Origin: Thermoleophilia bacterium
GTDB taxonomy: Bacteria > Actinomycetota > Thermoleophilia > Gaiellales > Gaiellaceae
Direction: 5' to 3'
DNA length: 34,977 nucleotides
Assembly: GCA_025936595.1 (NCBI GenBank)
Contig: JAICTB010000001.1
Coordinates: forward strand, 1-34,977
In this document: piece by piece, positions 16,195 to 24,075 of the stretch
Position numbering within the stretch: position 1 is the stretch's first letter
Layout: every line of letters begins with the position of its first letter
The notes under the pieces: model-generated
Told to the model about the DNA's origin: nothing
Seen by the model: only the letters and a program-made list of their open reading frames with translations
The model's database searches: none
Made by a program: the position numbers and the translations under genes

Positions 16195-16976
16195 CGCTCC
16201 TCGCGGTCGCTGTCGCCGGGCGCGGTCTCGTCGATCCGGCCGAGCCGGTCTTTCGCGCCGACGATGAGGCGCTCCTGCGCGGCGCCGTCGCGTTCGAGAC
16301 CGTGCGCACGTACCGCGGCAGGCCGTTCCTGCTCGACCGCCACGTCGCGCGCTTCCACTTCTCGATCGGCGCCCTCGCGCTGCCGCCGGCCGGCGGCGTC
16401 GAGGAGCTCGTCGAGCTCGTCGTCGCGGTCGCGCCCGCCGATCACGTCCTGCGGCTCTACCGCACCGGGGAGGTGCTCGTCGCGACGGCGGCAGCGCTGC
16501 CGGACGGGCTCGAAGAGCTACGGGCGCGGGGAGTGCGGCTCGCGAGCGTCGACATCGGCGCGCCCGCGCCGCTCCTCGCGGGCGCCAAGACGACGAGCTA
16601 CGGCGAGGCGCTCGCGGCGCGGCGCGAGGCCGAGTCTGCCGGGGCGGACGAGGCGCTCCTCGTCGCCGGTGGGCTCGTGCTCGAGGCGGCGACGGCCAAC
16701 GTCTGGTGGCGACGCGGCGACCGCGTGTTCACGCCTGCGACGCGCGCGGGCGTGCTGCCCGGCGTCACGCGCGAGCTCGTGCTCGAGCTGGTGGAGGCGC
16801 GTGACGGCGCGTTTCCGGTCGAGGAGCTCGCGGCCGCCGACGAGGCGTTCACCACCTCGTCGATCCGGGAGGTGATGCCGGTCGTCGAGCTCGACGGGCG
16901 GCCCGTCGGCGACGGACGCCCCGGACCGCTCGCAGCGCGGCTGCAGGCTGCGCTGCGGCTACGCTCCGCCTCGTGA
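16191..16976 (+). CDS. pabC: Aminodeoxychorismate lyase (class IV PLP enzyme)
   Basis: PabC releases pyruvate from 4-amino-4-deoxychorismate to give p-aminobenzoate. The 261-residue protein has the fold-type IV pattern: GAVAFETVRTYRGRPFLLDRH-like N-terminus (31-51), the PLP Lys K133 in LAGAKTTSY, LVLEAATANVWW (162-173), PGVTRELV and the late FTTSSIREVMPV. Branched-chain aminotransferases share the fold and are usually near 300 residues or more. The 4-base overlap with pabB (ATGA) makes PabC the best reading. The next gene again overlaps by GTGA. Confidence 0.92.
   Translation: MTLLAVAVAGRGLVDPAEPVFRADDEALLRGAVAFETVRTYRGRPFLLDRHVARFHFSIGALALPPAGGVEELVELVVAVAPADHVLRLYRTGEVLVATAAALPDGLEELRARGVRLASVDIGAPAPLLAGAKTTSYGEALAARREAESAGADEALLVAGGLVLEAATANVWWRRGDRVFTPATRAGVLPGVTRELVLELVEARDGAFPVEELAAADEAFTTSSIREVMPVVELDGRPVGDGRPGPLAARLQAALRLRSAS
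16960..16965 (+). promoter_or_regulatory. Possible internal leaderless -10 for the DUF1385 gene
   Basis: TACGCT ends 7 bases before GTG 16973, within the last codons of pabC. It could start a second transcript inside the operon. Confidence 0.45.
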
Positions 16977-17752
16977 AGGAACGCGTCCGGCTCGGAGGCA
17001 TGGCGCTCGCGAACGGCGTGCTGGTGCACGGGCCTCGCGCCTGGGCCTGCGCCGTCCGTACCGACGAGGGCGAGCTCAAGGTCGTCGCCCGCCGCAAGCG
17101 GTTTCGCGCCGCGCAGGTCTCGAGCCCGGTCCTGCGAGGCCCGGCGAAGATCGCCGAGGTGTTCGCGCTCCTGCCGCAGGTGAAGCGCGCGCTGCCGGAG
17201 GCTCTCCTGCCGATGCAGCGGCCGGGCGTGCTGGTCTCGATGCTCGGCACGGCGTTCGCCGTGCAAGGCGTCAGGCGCTCTGCGCTGCGCCCCGTCGCGC
17301 GCGAGCTTCTGTCGACGGGCCTGTCGCTCGCGCCGGCGGCGCTCGCGCTGCGCGGCGGCGACCTCGCTTCCTATCACGGCGCCGAGCACGTCTCGATCGG
17401 CACGTACGAGCACGGCACGACGCGACCGAAGGAGCACGAGCGGTGCGGCTCGCACCTGATCGGGCCGATGCTCCTGACGACGGCGGCGGGGAACCTCGTC
17501 GCCGAGCGCATGCCGGAGCGGTACCGCCGCGGTGCGCGCGCCGCCGGCGCGTTCGGCGCGATCGCAGCCTCCGTCGAGATCTTCGGTTGGATGACGCGCC
17601 ATCCCCGGCATCCGCTCGCCCGCGCGCTCGCGAAGCCGGGCCACGAGCTGCAACACCGGCTCGGGACGCGTGAGCCGAGCGAGGCCCAGCTCCAGGTCGC
17701 CGACGCCGCGCTGCACGCGTGTCTGGAGCTCGAGCTTGACGACGACACGTAA
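16973..17752 (+). CDS. DUF1385 family membrane protein (YqhQ-like)
   Basis: This 259-residue protein has the DUF1385 opening LGGMALANGVLVHGPRAWA (7-25), several moderately hydrophobic segments (about 85-127 and 163-203), and the signature YHGAEHVSIGTYEHG (134-148). That is followed by HERCGSHLIGP, whose His, Glu and Cys look like metal ligands. The biochemical function of the family is unknown. The start overlaps the pabC stop (GTGA), and its last 17 bases overlap pncB, so it sits between folate and NAD-salvage genes without an obvious link to either. Confidence 0.88.
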   Translation: MKERVRLGGMALANGVLVHGPRAWACAVRTDEGELKVVARRKRFRAAQVSSPVLRGPAKIAEVFALLPQVKRALPEALLPMQRPGVLVSMLGTAFAVQGVRRSALRPVARELLSTGLSLAPAALALRGGDLASYHGAEHVSIGTYEHGTTRPKEHERCGSHLIGPMLLTTAAGNLVAERMPERYRRGARAAGAFGAIAASVEIFGWMTRHPRHPLARALAKPGHELQHRLGTREPSEAQLQVADAALHACLELELDDDT

Positions 17753-18812
17753 GCGCCTCGACCCGGCGGTCTTCGACTTGCCGGTGGAGAAGATGCGCGC
17801 CGGCTGGTACACCGACGCGTACTTCAACTACACACGCGAGGCCCTCCGCTACGACGGGCTCGAGCCGCACGTGGTCATGCAGGTGTTCCAGAAGCGGCAC
17901 GCCTACCTCGGCGGCATGGACGAGGCGATCGCGATCCTCAAGCTCTGCGCCGACGACTTCGATGCGCTGACCGTCAACGCGCTCTACGACGGCGACCCGA
18001 TCGAGCCGTACGAGCCGGTGCTGACGATCGAAGGCGACTACACGACCTTTGCGCATCTCGAGACGGTGTATCTCGGCACGCTCGCGCGGCGCACGCTGAT
18101 CACGACCAACGTCGTCAACGTGCTGCGCGCCGCGAACGGCAAGCACGTCATCTTCATGCCGGCCCGTCATGATCACCATCGCGTCCAGACGGGCGACGGC
18201 TACGCCGCCTACGTGGCCGGGCAGATCGTCGGCGCACCGGTCGGCGTCACGACCGACGAGCAGGCCTCCTGGTGGGGCGGGATCGGCCTCGGGACGGTGC
18301 CGCATGCGTTGATCGCGGCCTACGGCGGCGACACGGTTGCCGCCGCGAAGCACTTCGCCGACTGGGCGCCGGAGGACATGAACGTGACCGTGCTCGTCGA
18401 CTTCGAGAACGACTCGGTGCGGACCGCGCTCGAGGTCGCCCGCGCGCTCGGGCCCCGCCTCTGGGGCGTGCGCCTCGACACGTCGGAGTCGCTCGTCGAC
18501 CAGTCGCTCTGGAACGAGCTCGGCGACTTCCGCCCGACCGGCGTCAACCCCCGGCTCGTGTGGAAAGTGCGTAGGGCGCTCGACGCCGCCGGGTTCGGCG
18601 AGGTTCGCATCGTCGTCTCCGGCGGGTTCACCGTCGAGAAGATCCACGAGTTCGAGGAGGCAGGCGTCCCCGTCGACGCGTACGGCGTCGGCTCCTCGCT
18701 GATTCGCGGCTCGAACGACTTCACCGGCGACATCGTCCTCACGGACGGGAAGCCGTCGGCGAAGGTCGGCCGGCACTACCGGCCGAACCCGCGGCTCGAG
18801 CTCGTCACGTGA
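17736..18812 (+). CDS. pncB: Nicotinate phosphoribosyltransferase
   Basis: PncB makes nicotinate mononucleotide from nicotinate, PRPP and ATP (Preiss-Handler route). The protein is 358 residues, like the compact archaeal/actinobacterial form. Visible are FDLPVEKMRAGWYTDAYF (13-30), VMQVFQK, the PARHDHHR segment (142-149), GIGLGTVPHA with the likely phospho-acceptor H190, VRLDTSES and VVSGGFTVEKI. TTG 17736 is taken as the start because conserved residues begin before the first in-frame ATG (17793). This gives a 17-base overlap with the DUF1385 gene. The stop overlaps pncA (GTGA). Confidence 0.93.
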   Translation: MTTTRKRLDPAVFDLPVEKMRAGWYTDAYFNYTREALRYDGLEPHVVMQVFQKRHAYLGGMDEAIAILKLCADDFDALTVNALYDGDPIEPYEPVLTIEGDYTTFAHLETVYLGTLARRTLITTNVVNVLRAANGKHVIFMPARHDHHRVQTGDGYAAYVAGQIVGAPVGVTTDEQASWWGGIGLGTVPHALIAAYGGDTVAAAKHFADWAPEDMNVTVLVDFENDSVRTALEVARALGPRLWGVRLDTSESLVDQSLWNELGDFRPTGVNPRLVWKVRRALDAAGFGEVRIVVSGGFTVEKIHEFEEAGVPVDAYGVGSSLIRGSNDFTGDIVLTDGKPSAKVGRHYRPNPRLELVT

Positions 18813-19417
18813 GACGCATTCTCTGGGACGTCGACACGCAGGCTGACTTCGTCGAGCCGTCGGGGAAGCTGTATGTCCCCGGTGCTGAGCTGGCGCGGCC
18901 GGCGATGGCGCGGCTCGTCGAGGCGGCGCGCGCGGCGGGACTGCCGCACGTCGCATCCGCGGACGACCACGAGCTGACCGATCCCGAGATCTCCGCAGAG
19001 CCCGATTTCGAGGCGACCTGGCCACCGCACTGCCTGCGTGGGACACCGGGTGCGCTGCGCGTCCCGGAGACCCTGCAACGCGACCCGGTCGTGCTCGGCG
19101 AGACGCCGGTGCCGGGCTCGTGGCTGCGCGGGGGCGAGTTCCTGCTCCTGAAGAAGACGTATGACCCGTTCACGAACCCGAACGCGGAGGCGCTGCTCGA
19201 GCTGCTCGATCCCGACGAGATCGTTCTGTTCGGGGTCGCCTCGGACGTCTGCAACGACGCGGCCATTCGCGCCCTGCGCGCGCGGGGACGGGCTGTCACC
19301 TACGTCGAGGAGGCCTCGCGCGGGATCGACGAGGCGCGCACCGCTGCCTGCACGGCGGCCTGGCGGGATGTGGGCGTCCGCTTCGCTGCGCTCGACGAGC
19401 TGACGGCCGAGCTTTAG
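18809..19417 (+). CDS. pncA: Nicotinamidase / isochorismatase-family hydrolase
   Basis: PncA deamidates nicotinamide to nicotinate, the substrate of the preceding gene product. The 202-residue protein has the catalytic triad expected: D9 in DTQADF, Lys in LLKKTYDPF (115/116) and nucleophile C148 in ASDVCND. Metal ligands D52 and H54 (ADDH) and H74 (WPPHC) are present. The His expected shortly after the first pair is not obvious, so one metal position may be replaced. The 4-base overlap with pncB makes nicotinamidase the best reading among isochorismatase-fold enzymes. Its TAG stop forms the start of the next gene's -10. Confidence 0.9.
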   Translation: MRRILWDVDTQADFVEPSGKLYVPGAELARPAMARLVEAARAAGLPHVASADDHELTDPEISAEPDFEATWPPHCLRGTPGALRVPETLQRDPVVLGETPVPGSWLRGGEFLLLKKTYDPFTNPNAEALLELLDPDEIVLFGVASDVCNDAAIRALRARGRAVTYVEEASRGIDEARTAACTAAWRDVGVRFAALDELTAEL

Positions 19418-19420
19418 GTT
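19415..19420 (+). promoter_or_regulatory. Probable leaderless -10 for the FtsH-like gene
   Basis: TAGGTT begins with the TAG stop of pncA and ends 7 bases before GTG 19428. It supports that GTG over ATG 19437 or 19449. Confidence 0.5.
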
Positions 19421-19427
19421 CCGGCTG

Positions 19428-20972
19428 GTGCTGCCGATGCGTCCCTCGATGCTCGTCGGCTTCGACTTTGTGCAGTGGGCAAGTGACTTCACGACAACGT
19501 GGATACCACTGCTCTTCTTCTTCCTCATGTGCGTCGTCGTCTGGCTCCTCTGGAAGACGGTCAAGCTCATGCCGCGCGTCAAGCCGATGGAGATCACGCC
19601 GGGCAGCGCCTCCGCGGTCACGTGGGCCGACGTCGCCGGCCTCGACGAGGCGAAGGAGGAGCTGCAGGAGATCGTCGACTTCCTGCGCAACCCCGAGCAC
19701 TTCGAGTCGCTCGGCGCGCGCGTGCCGAAGGGCATTCTCTTCCACGGGCCGCCCGGCACGGGCAAGACGCTTGCCGCGAAGGCGATTGCAAACGAGTCCG
19801 GCGCCCGCTTCTATGCGCAGAGCGCCTCGGCGTTCGTCGAGATGTTCGCCGGCCTGGGTGCCGCCCGCATCCGCAAGCTCTTCGAGGAAGCGCGGAAGAA
19901 CGCGCCGTCGATCGTCTTCATCGATGAGCTCGATGCCGTGGGCCAGGCCCGGAGCGGGCATTCGTTCAACCGCGAGCAGGATCAGACGCTCAACCAGCTC
20001 CTCGTCGAGCTCGACGGCTTCGGGCAACGCGAGCAGGTGGTCGTGATGGCCGCCTCGAACCGCCTGCAGGATCTCGACCCCGCGCTCCTGCGGCCCGGCC
20101 GGTTCGACCGCCAGATCTTCATCCAGCCCCCCGACCTGAAGGGTCGTCGCGCGATCCTCGGCGTGCACATGCGCGGCAAGCCGCTCGGGGAGGACGTGGA
20201 CATCGACGCCATCGCGCGCCAGACCGCAGGGCTCACCGGCGCCGACCTCGCGAACATCTGCAACGAGGCGGCGATCTCGGCCGGGCGCAAGGACCGGCCT
20301 GCGCTGACGCAGGCCGACTTCGACTACGCGCTCGAACGAGTGGTCGCGGGCCTGCAGCAGCGCCGCGTCGTCACCGACAAGGAGAAGCGGATCCTCGCCT
20401 ACCACGAGGGCGGGCACGCGCTCGTCTCGCATCTCGTCGGCAACCAGCCCGAGAAGGCGACGATCATCGCACGCGGGACTGCGCTCGGCTACGTGCTGCA
20501 CCTCCCCGAGGAGGAGCGGTACCTCGAGACGAAGGAAGAGCTGCTCGCCTGGATGGTGATGGCGCTCGCCGGACGCGCCGCGGAGGAGCTCGTCTTCGGG
20601 CGGGTCACGAACGGCGCCGCCAACGATCTCGAGAAGGTGACCGCGATCGCCCGCGCCATGGTGTTCGAATGGGGCATGGGCGAATCGGTCACCTCACGCA
20701 CCATGCGCGCCGACAACTATGCGTTGTCCGAGGAGACGAAGCGCCTCCGTGACAGCGAACAGGCCCGGTTGACCGACCACGCCTACGAGGAGGCGCAGCG
20801 CCTGCTGTCGCACCACCGCGTCGCGCTCGACCGGATCGCCGCCGCGCTCCTCGACCGGGAGACGCTCTCCCGTGACGAGCTCGTCGAGCTCTTCCAGGAC
20901 GTCGAGCCCGACTCTCGCTCTGCCGAGACCGTCGGCGTCGTTCGCGCCCTCGGCGCCGATCCGACCGGGTAG
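19428..20972 (+). CDS. ftsH: Short FtsH-like membrane AAA+ zinc protease with altered pore loop
   Basis: FtsH degrades membrane and regulatory proteins using an ATP-driven ring. This 514-residue version has one membrane segment (about 24-46) instead of two and so lacks the usual extracytoplasmic domain. Walker A is GPPGTGKT (107-114), Walker B FIDELDAVG, and the second region of homology ends LRPGRFDRQIF. The zinc site is HEGGH (326-330, usually HEAGH) with D400 in NDLEKVTAIAR as third ligand. The pore loop reads MFAGLGA where FtsH almost always has MFVGVGA. Length and pore change suggest a specialised paralogue, with a full-length FtsH elsewhere. ATG 19437 or 19449 are alternative starts. 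Confidence 0.9.
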   Translation: MLPMRPSMLVGFDFVQWASDFTTTWIPLLFFFLMCVVVWLLWKTVKLMPRVKPMEITPGSASAVTWADVAGLDEAKEELQEIVDFLRNPEHFESLGARVPKGILFHGPPGTGKTLAAKAIANESGARFYAQSASAFVEMFAGLGAARIRKLFEEARKNAPSIVFIDELDAVGQARSGHSFNREQDQTLNQLLVELDGFGQREQVVVMAASNRLQDLDPALLRPGRFDRQIFIQPPDLKGRRAILGVHMRGKPLGEDVDIDAIARQTAGLTGADLANICNEAAISAGRKDRPALTQADFDYALERVVAGLQQRRVVTDKEKRILAYHEGGHALVSHLVGNQPEKATIIARGTALGYVLHLPEEERYLETKEELLAWMVMALAGRAAEELVFGRVTNGAANDLEKVTAIARAMVFEWGMGESVTSRTMRADNYALSEETKRLRDSEQARLTDHAYEEAQRLLSHHRVALDRIAAALLDRETLSRDELVELFQDVEPDSRSAETVGVVRALGADPTG

Positions 20973-20975
20973 CCT
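20970..20975 (+). promoter_or_regulatory. Probable leaderless -10 for methylmalonyl-CoA epimerase
   Basis: TAGCCT begins with the TAG stop of the FtsH-like gene and ends 8 bases before GTG 20984. Confidence 0.5.
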
Positions 20976-20983
20976 CCGCCTGC

Positions 20984-21379
20984 GTGAGCGGGCTCCACCA
21001 TGTCGGGATTGCGGTCGACGACCTCGACGCCGCGATCGCCAACTACGAGGCGCTCTTCGGGGCCTCCGTCGAGCATCGCGAGACCGTTCCCGACCAGGGT
21101 GTCGAGGCGGCATTGCTCCGCGTCGGCGGCTCGCGTGTCGAGCTGCTTCGCCCCCTCGAGCCGGACACTCCCGTGGGGCGGTTCCTCGCCAAGCGCGGGC
21201 CGGGCCTCCATCACGTCGCCTTCGAGGTCGCCGACGTGGCAGCCGAGCTCGCCCGCCTGCGCGCTGACGGAGTGCAGCTGATCGACGAGGAGCCGCGCCA
21301 GGGGCTCTTCGGGTTGCAGGTCGGATTCGTCCACCCGGAGGCGACCGGCGGCGTTCTGGCAGAGTTCGTCGGACGATGA
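20984..21379 (+). CDS. mce: Methylmalonyl-CoA epimerase
   Basis: The enzyme interconverts (R)- and (S)-methylmalonyl-CoA in propionate and odd-chain metabolism. The 131-residue protein is two VOC-fold modules. Probable metal ligands are H6 (LHHVGIAV), E53 (SRVELLRPL), H77 (GLHHVAFEV) and E127 (GVLAEFV). The segment VPDQGVEAALLRVGGS and the closing FVHPEATGG are typical of epimerases rather than other glyoxalase-fold proteins. Methylmalonyl-CoA mutase is not in the window. The stop overlaps the next ATG (ATGA). Confidence 0.92.
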   Translation: MSGLHHVGIAVDDLDAAIANYEALFGASVEHRETVPDQGVEAALLRVGGSRVELLRPLEPDTPVGRFLAKRGPGLHHVAFEVADVAAELARLRADGVQLIDEEPRQGLFGLQVGFVHPEATGGVLAEFVGR

Positions 21380-21609
21380 CGCAAATCGACCGCATCAGGA
21401 TCGAGATCGCCTTCGACGGCACGCAGGTGCTGTCCGTCCTCGTGCCGCAGCAGACGGCGGAGGATCTCGACCGTGCCCTCGCCGGCGACCACGACAGTTC
21501 GTATGCCTTCGAGGCCGAGGATGGGCGCTACACGATCGCGCTTCGCCGTGTGGTGTACGTCAAGCGGTTTGCGCGTGAGAGCCGTGTCGGCTTCGGCGCG
21601 GCTGCCTAG
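21376..21609 (+). CDS. Small DUF3107-like protein
   Basis: This 77-residue protein has a beta-rich N-terminus (IDRIRIEIAFDG), a helix-forming middle (TAEDLDRALAG), then EDGRYTIALRRVVYVKRF and the ending SRVGFGAAA. The spacing and the final R-V-G-F-G match what I recall of actinobacterial DUF3107 proteins, where a strand-helix-strand unit ends in arginine-valine-glycine-phenylalanine-glycine. Function is unknown. It is translationally coupled to the epimerase and lies 41 bases before an ECF sigma factor. The assignment is by pattern only. Confidence 0.65.
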   Translation: MTQIDRIRIEIAFDGTQVLSVLVPQQTAEDLDRALAGDHDSSYAFEAEDGRYTIALRRVVYVKRFARESRVGFGAAA

Positions 21610-21650
21610 CCGGGTTAGCGGCGATACCTCGCGGGGCACCAATTCGACGT

Positions 21651-22235
21651 ATGAGCGAGACGGCCCTCGGGAAGAAGCAGAGTGAGACCCAGCGCGTCCG
21701 CGGTCTCGTCGACCGCGCCCAGCAGGGCGACCGTGGCGCACTGGAGGAGCTGTACCTCATCCACTTCGACCGCATCTACAGCTACCTGCACGTCAGCGTC
21801 GGCAACCGCCACGACGCGGAGGACCTGACGACGCAGACGTTCCTGAAGATGCTCGAGAAGATCAACAAGTTCCGCTGGCAGTCGGCGCCGTTCTCGGCGT
21901 GGCTCTTCCGGATCGCCCACAACCTCGCCATGGACCATTTCCGTGCGACTCGCCGCTGGCAATCGGAGGAAGAGCCGCCCGAGCCCGAGCCCGACGACAC
22001 GACCTCGGCCGAGGCCGGCGCGCTCGAGTCGATCGGCCGCAGGTCGATGCTCGAGCTGATCGAGGACCTTTCGCCCGAGCAGCAGCAGGTGCTGACCCTG
22101 AAGTTCGTCTTCAACTTCGCGAACGCCGAGGCGGCGACGATCCTCGGCAAGACCGAGGGCGCGATCAAGTCGCTGCAGCATCGCGCTCTCGCATCGCTGC
22201 AGAAGCAGCTCGAGAAGCGCGAGTCCGCCGGGTAG
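21651..22235 (+). CDS. ECF-type RNA polymerase sigma factor
   Basis: This 194-residue sigma factor has region 2 at about 28-103: AGE/DRGALEELY, the -10 recognition stretch DAEDLTTQTFLKML, then FSAWLFRIAHNLAMDHFR. An acidic linker (EEEPPEPEPDD) is followed by region 4 at 131-190, with LSPEQQQVLTLKFV and the helix-turn-helix EAATILGKTEGAIKSLQHRAL. The overall look is close to BldN/SigE-like actinobacterial ECF factors. No anti-sigma gene is adjacent: upstream is a DUF3107-like gene and downstream a YchF-like GTPase. It may be controlled in trans or by expression alone. There is no clear Shine-Dalgarno site before the ATG. Confidence 0.92.
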   Translation: MSETALGKKQSETQRVRGLVDRAQQGDRGALEELYLIHFDRIYSYLHVSVGNRHDAEDLTTQTFLKMLEKINKFRWQSAPFSAWLFRIAHNLAMDHFRATRRWQSEEEPPEPEPDDTTSAEAGALESIGRRSMLELIEDLSPEQQQVLTLKFVFNFANAEAATILGKTEGAIKSLQHRALASLQKQLEKRESAG

Positions 22236-22236
22236 C

Positions 22237-22242
22237 TACCCT
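22237..22242 (+). promoter_or_regulatory. Probable leaderless -10 for the YchF-like gene
   Basis: TACCCT ends 6 bases before GTG 22249 and begins one base after the sigma gene stop. The full stretch TACCCTCCGCGCGTG resembles those before 16973 and 20984. Confidence 0.5.
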
Positions 22243-22248
22243 CCGCGC

Positions 22249-23172
22249 GTGGCACTCGAGGTCGGCATCGTCGGCCCGTCCGGCGGCGGGAAGACATCGC
22301 TCTTCACCGCGCTCACGAAGACGGGCGGCGGCGAGTACGGGAAGACGAACGTCGGCATGGCGCCGATCGCCGATGAGCGCCTGCACGCGCTCGCGCGAGT
22401 CGTGAAGGCCCGGAAGATCACGCCTGCGACGATCCGCGTGCAGGATGTCCCGGGCTCGGGTACCGCCCAGCTCGGCAACCTGCGCCAGGTCGACGCCCTG
22501 CTCGTCGTCCTGCGCGGGTTCGGCTCCGGCGCGACGCCGGACGACGACCTGGAGAACTTCAAGCTCGAGCTGCTCGTCGCCGACCGGGACCACGTCGAGC
22601 GGCGGCTCGAGCGCGTCGAGAAGCAGGCGAAGTCGGGCGACGCGAAGGTGCGCGCCGAGCTCGACGAGCTCCGCAAGGTGCTCGCGCACGTCGATGCCGG
22701 CGGAGCGCTCTCCGACTACCCCGGATCGCTGCCGGGCGAGCTCGAGCCGCTGACGACGAAGCCCCTGATCGCCGTCGTGAACGGCCCGGGCGGCATCGAC
22801 CTGAAGCTCGAGGCTGAGCTGGCCGAGCTGCCTGACGAAGACGCGGAGGCGTTTCGCGACGGCAGCGAATCGGCGCTGGACGAGATCGCCGGACGCCTCG
22901 CCCGCTCGCTGGACCTCGTCACGTTCTTCACGGCCGGCGAGCAGGATACGAGAGCCTGGACGCTGCGCAACGGCCAGACCGCGCTCGATGCCGCCGGAGC
23001 GATCCACACCGACATCGCGCGCGGCTTCATCCGCTGTGAGGTCGTCAACTGGCAGGACCTCGTGACCGCCGGCTCGCACGCCGAGGTAGCCAGGCAGGGG
23101 AAGCAGGGACTGGAAGGCAAGACCTACATCGTCCGCGAGGGCGATGTGCTGAACATCCGGTTCAACGTCTGA
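22249..23172 (+). CDS. ychF: Shortened YchF-like P-loop NTPase with TGS domain
   Basis: YchF/OLA1 is a ribosome-associated, ATP-preferring member of the Obg family. The C-terminal part (about 222-307) is clearly YchF: DLVTFFTAGEQDTRAWTL, AIHTDIARGFIRCEVV and EGDVLNIRFNV. The P-loop domain is reduced: the P-loop is GPSGGGKTS (9-17) instead of GLPNVGKST, and the stretch after it is shortened. The DxxG region is DVPGSGTAQLGN (66-77), with about ten residues missing from the usual switch II. Total length is 307 against about 363. It may be a divergent paralogue rather than the housekeeping YchF. NVGMAPIADERL (34-45) keeps the family pattern. Confidence 0.85.
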   Translation: MALEVGIVGPSGGGKTSLFTALTKTGGGEYGKTNVGMAPIADERLHALARVVKARKITPATIRVQDVPGSGTAQLGNLRQVDALLVVLRGFGSGATPDDDLENFKLELLVADRDHVERRLERVEKQAKSGDAKVRAELDELRKVLAHVDAGGALSDYPGSLPGELEPLTTKPLIAVVNGPGGIDLKLEAELAELPDEDAEAFRDGSESALDEIAGRLARSLDLVTFFTAGEQDTRAWTLRNGQTALDAAGAIHTDIARGFIRCEVVNWQDLVTAGSHAEVARQGKQGLEGKTYIVREGDVLNIRFNV

Positions 23173-23202
23173 CACGTCCCCTTGGTCTGTGTGTCGTCCC
23201 CG

Positions 23203-23242
23203 CACAGGTGACCACCTGTGGGTACGCACAGGTGCACACCTG
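23203..23242. repeat. Tandem CAGGTG-NN-CACCTG dyads between convergent genes
   Basis: Two palindromes, CACAGGTG-AC-CACCTGTG (23203-23220) and CAGGTG-CA-CACCTG (23229-23242), have centres 24 bp apart. The 9-mer GCACAGGTG is repeated at 23202 and 23226. They fill most of the 72-bp gap between the YchF-like stop and the EamA stop, so a bidirectional terminator pair is likely. A protein-binding site is the alternative. No T-tract is present. Confidence 0.65.
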
Positions 23243-23244
23243 GG

Positions 23245-24075
23245 TCAGACGCTGATCAGGACGACGCCTGTCAACGTCAGCACGATTCCCGCCTTCTGCA
23301 ACGGCGCGACGCTCTCCCGGAGGACCGCGGCCGCGAGCAGCACCGTCACGATCGGATAGAGCGACGCCAGCACGGCGGTGAGGCTGACGAGACCGTGGCC
23401 GGACGAGGCCGCGAAGAGGGCGTTCCCGAGGGTGTCGCCGATCCCGACGGCGCAGACGATTGCGAGCTCCTTCGGCCGGAGCTTCAGCGTCGGCGGCCGT
23501 TTCGCCGTGACGACTCCGGCCATCAGGACGAGCGCCGTGACGCGGAAGACGAATGACGCCCACCAGAAGTCGACCTTCCCTGCCGCGTGCATCCACGGAA
23601 AGTAGAAGCCGAAGCCGAGTGCTGCGAGCAGCGCGAGACCCACGCCGGCGGCGACCCGGTGTGACCCTTCGTGGTGCTCGATCGACGCGAGCCCAACGCC
23701 TGCAAGCGCGCAGGCGATGCCGACGATCTGCGGCGCGGAGGGGTGGTCGCCGGTCACGATGCCGAAGACGACGGGGATGATCGCCGAGACGCCCGCGATC
23801 GGTGCGACGACGCTCATAGCACCGGCGAGCATCCCCCGGTAGTACGCGAAGAGGCCGAGCATCCCGCCGAGCGACGCGAGGATCGCGAACAGCACCGGCC
23901 AGCCTCGCGGGCCCTCTCCTCGGACAGCCACCGCGAGGGCGATTGCCGCAACGCCGCCGACCTGCGCCCAGAAGAGAACGCGTATCGAGCCGAGCGTGCG
24001 GCTGAACAGCGGGCCTACGAAGTCCGCGACCCCCCATGCCAGGCTCGCGCCGAGCGCGAGGAGGAGCGGCGTCAA
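23245..24075 (-). CDS. EamA/DMT-family transporter
   Basis: This 276-residue integral membrane protein has about ten hydrophobic helices in two EamA halves. The first starts LLLALGASLAWGVADFVGPLF and the second follows SHRVAAGVGLALLAALGFG. The family exports amino acids, nucleosides or other metabolites. The late segment SLTAVLASLYPIVTVLLAAAVLRE, followed by LQKAGIVLTLTGVVLI, is the standard EamA ending. Substrate is unknown. The start is TTG, overlapping the stop of the OB-HD gene by four bases (TTGA), so the two are coupled. It converges on the YchF-like gene across the dyad repeats. Confidence 0.88.
   Translation of the reverse strand: MTPLLLALGASLAWGVADFVGPLFSRTLGSIRVLFWAQVGGVAAIALAVAVRGEGPRGWPVLFAILASLGGMLGLFAYYRGMLAGAMSVVAPIAGVSAIIPVVFGIVTGDHPSAPQIVGIACALAGVGLASIEHHEGSHRVAAGVGLALLAALGFGFYFPWMHAAGKVDFWWASFVFRVTALVLMAGVVTAKRPPTLKLRPKELAIVCAVGIGDTLGNALFAASSGHGLVSLTAVLASLYPIVTVLLAAAVLRESVAPLQKAGIVLTLTGVVLISV

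Noticed and set aside
23202..23242. Repeated GCACAGGTG units as a CRISPR array
   Set aside because: Only two copies, too short, with no regular spacers or cas genes.
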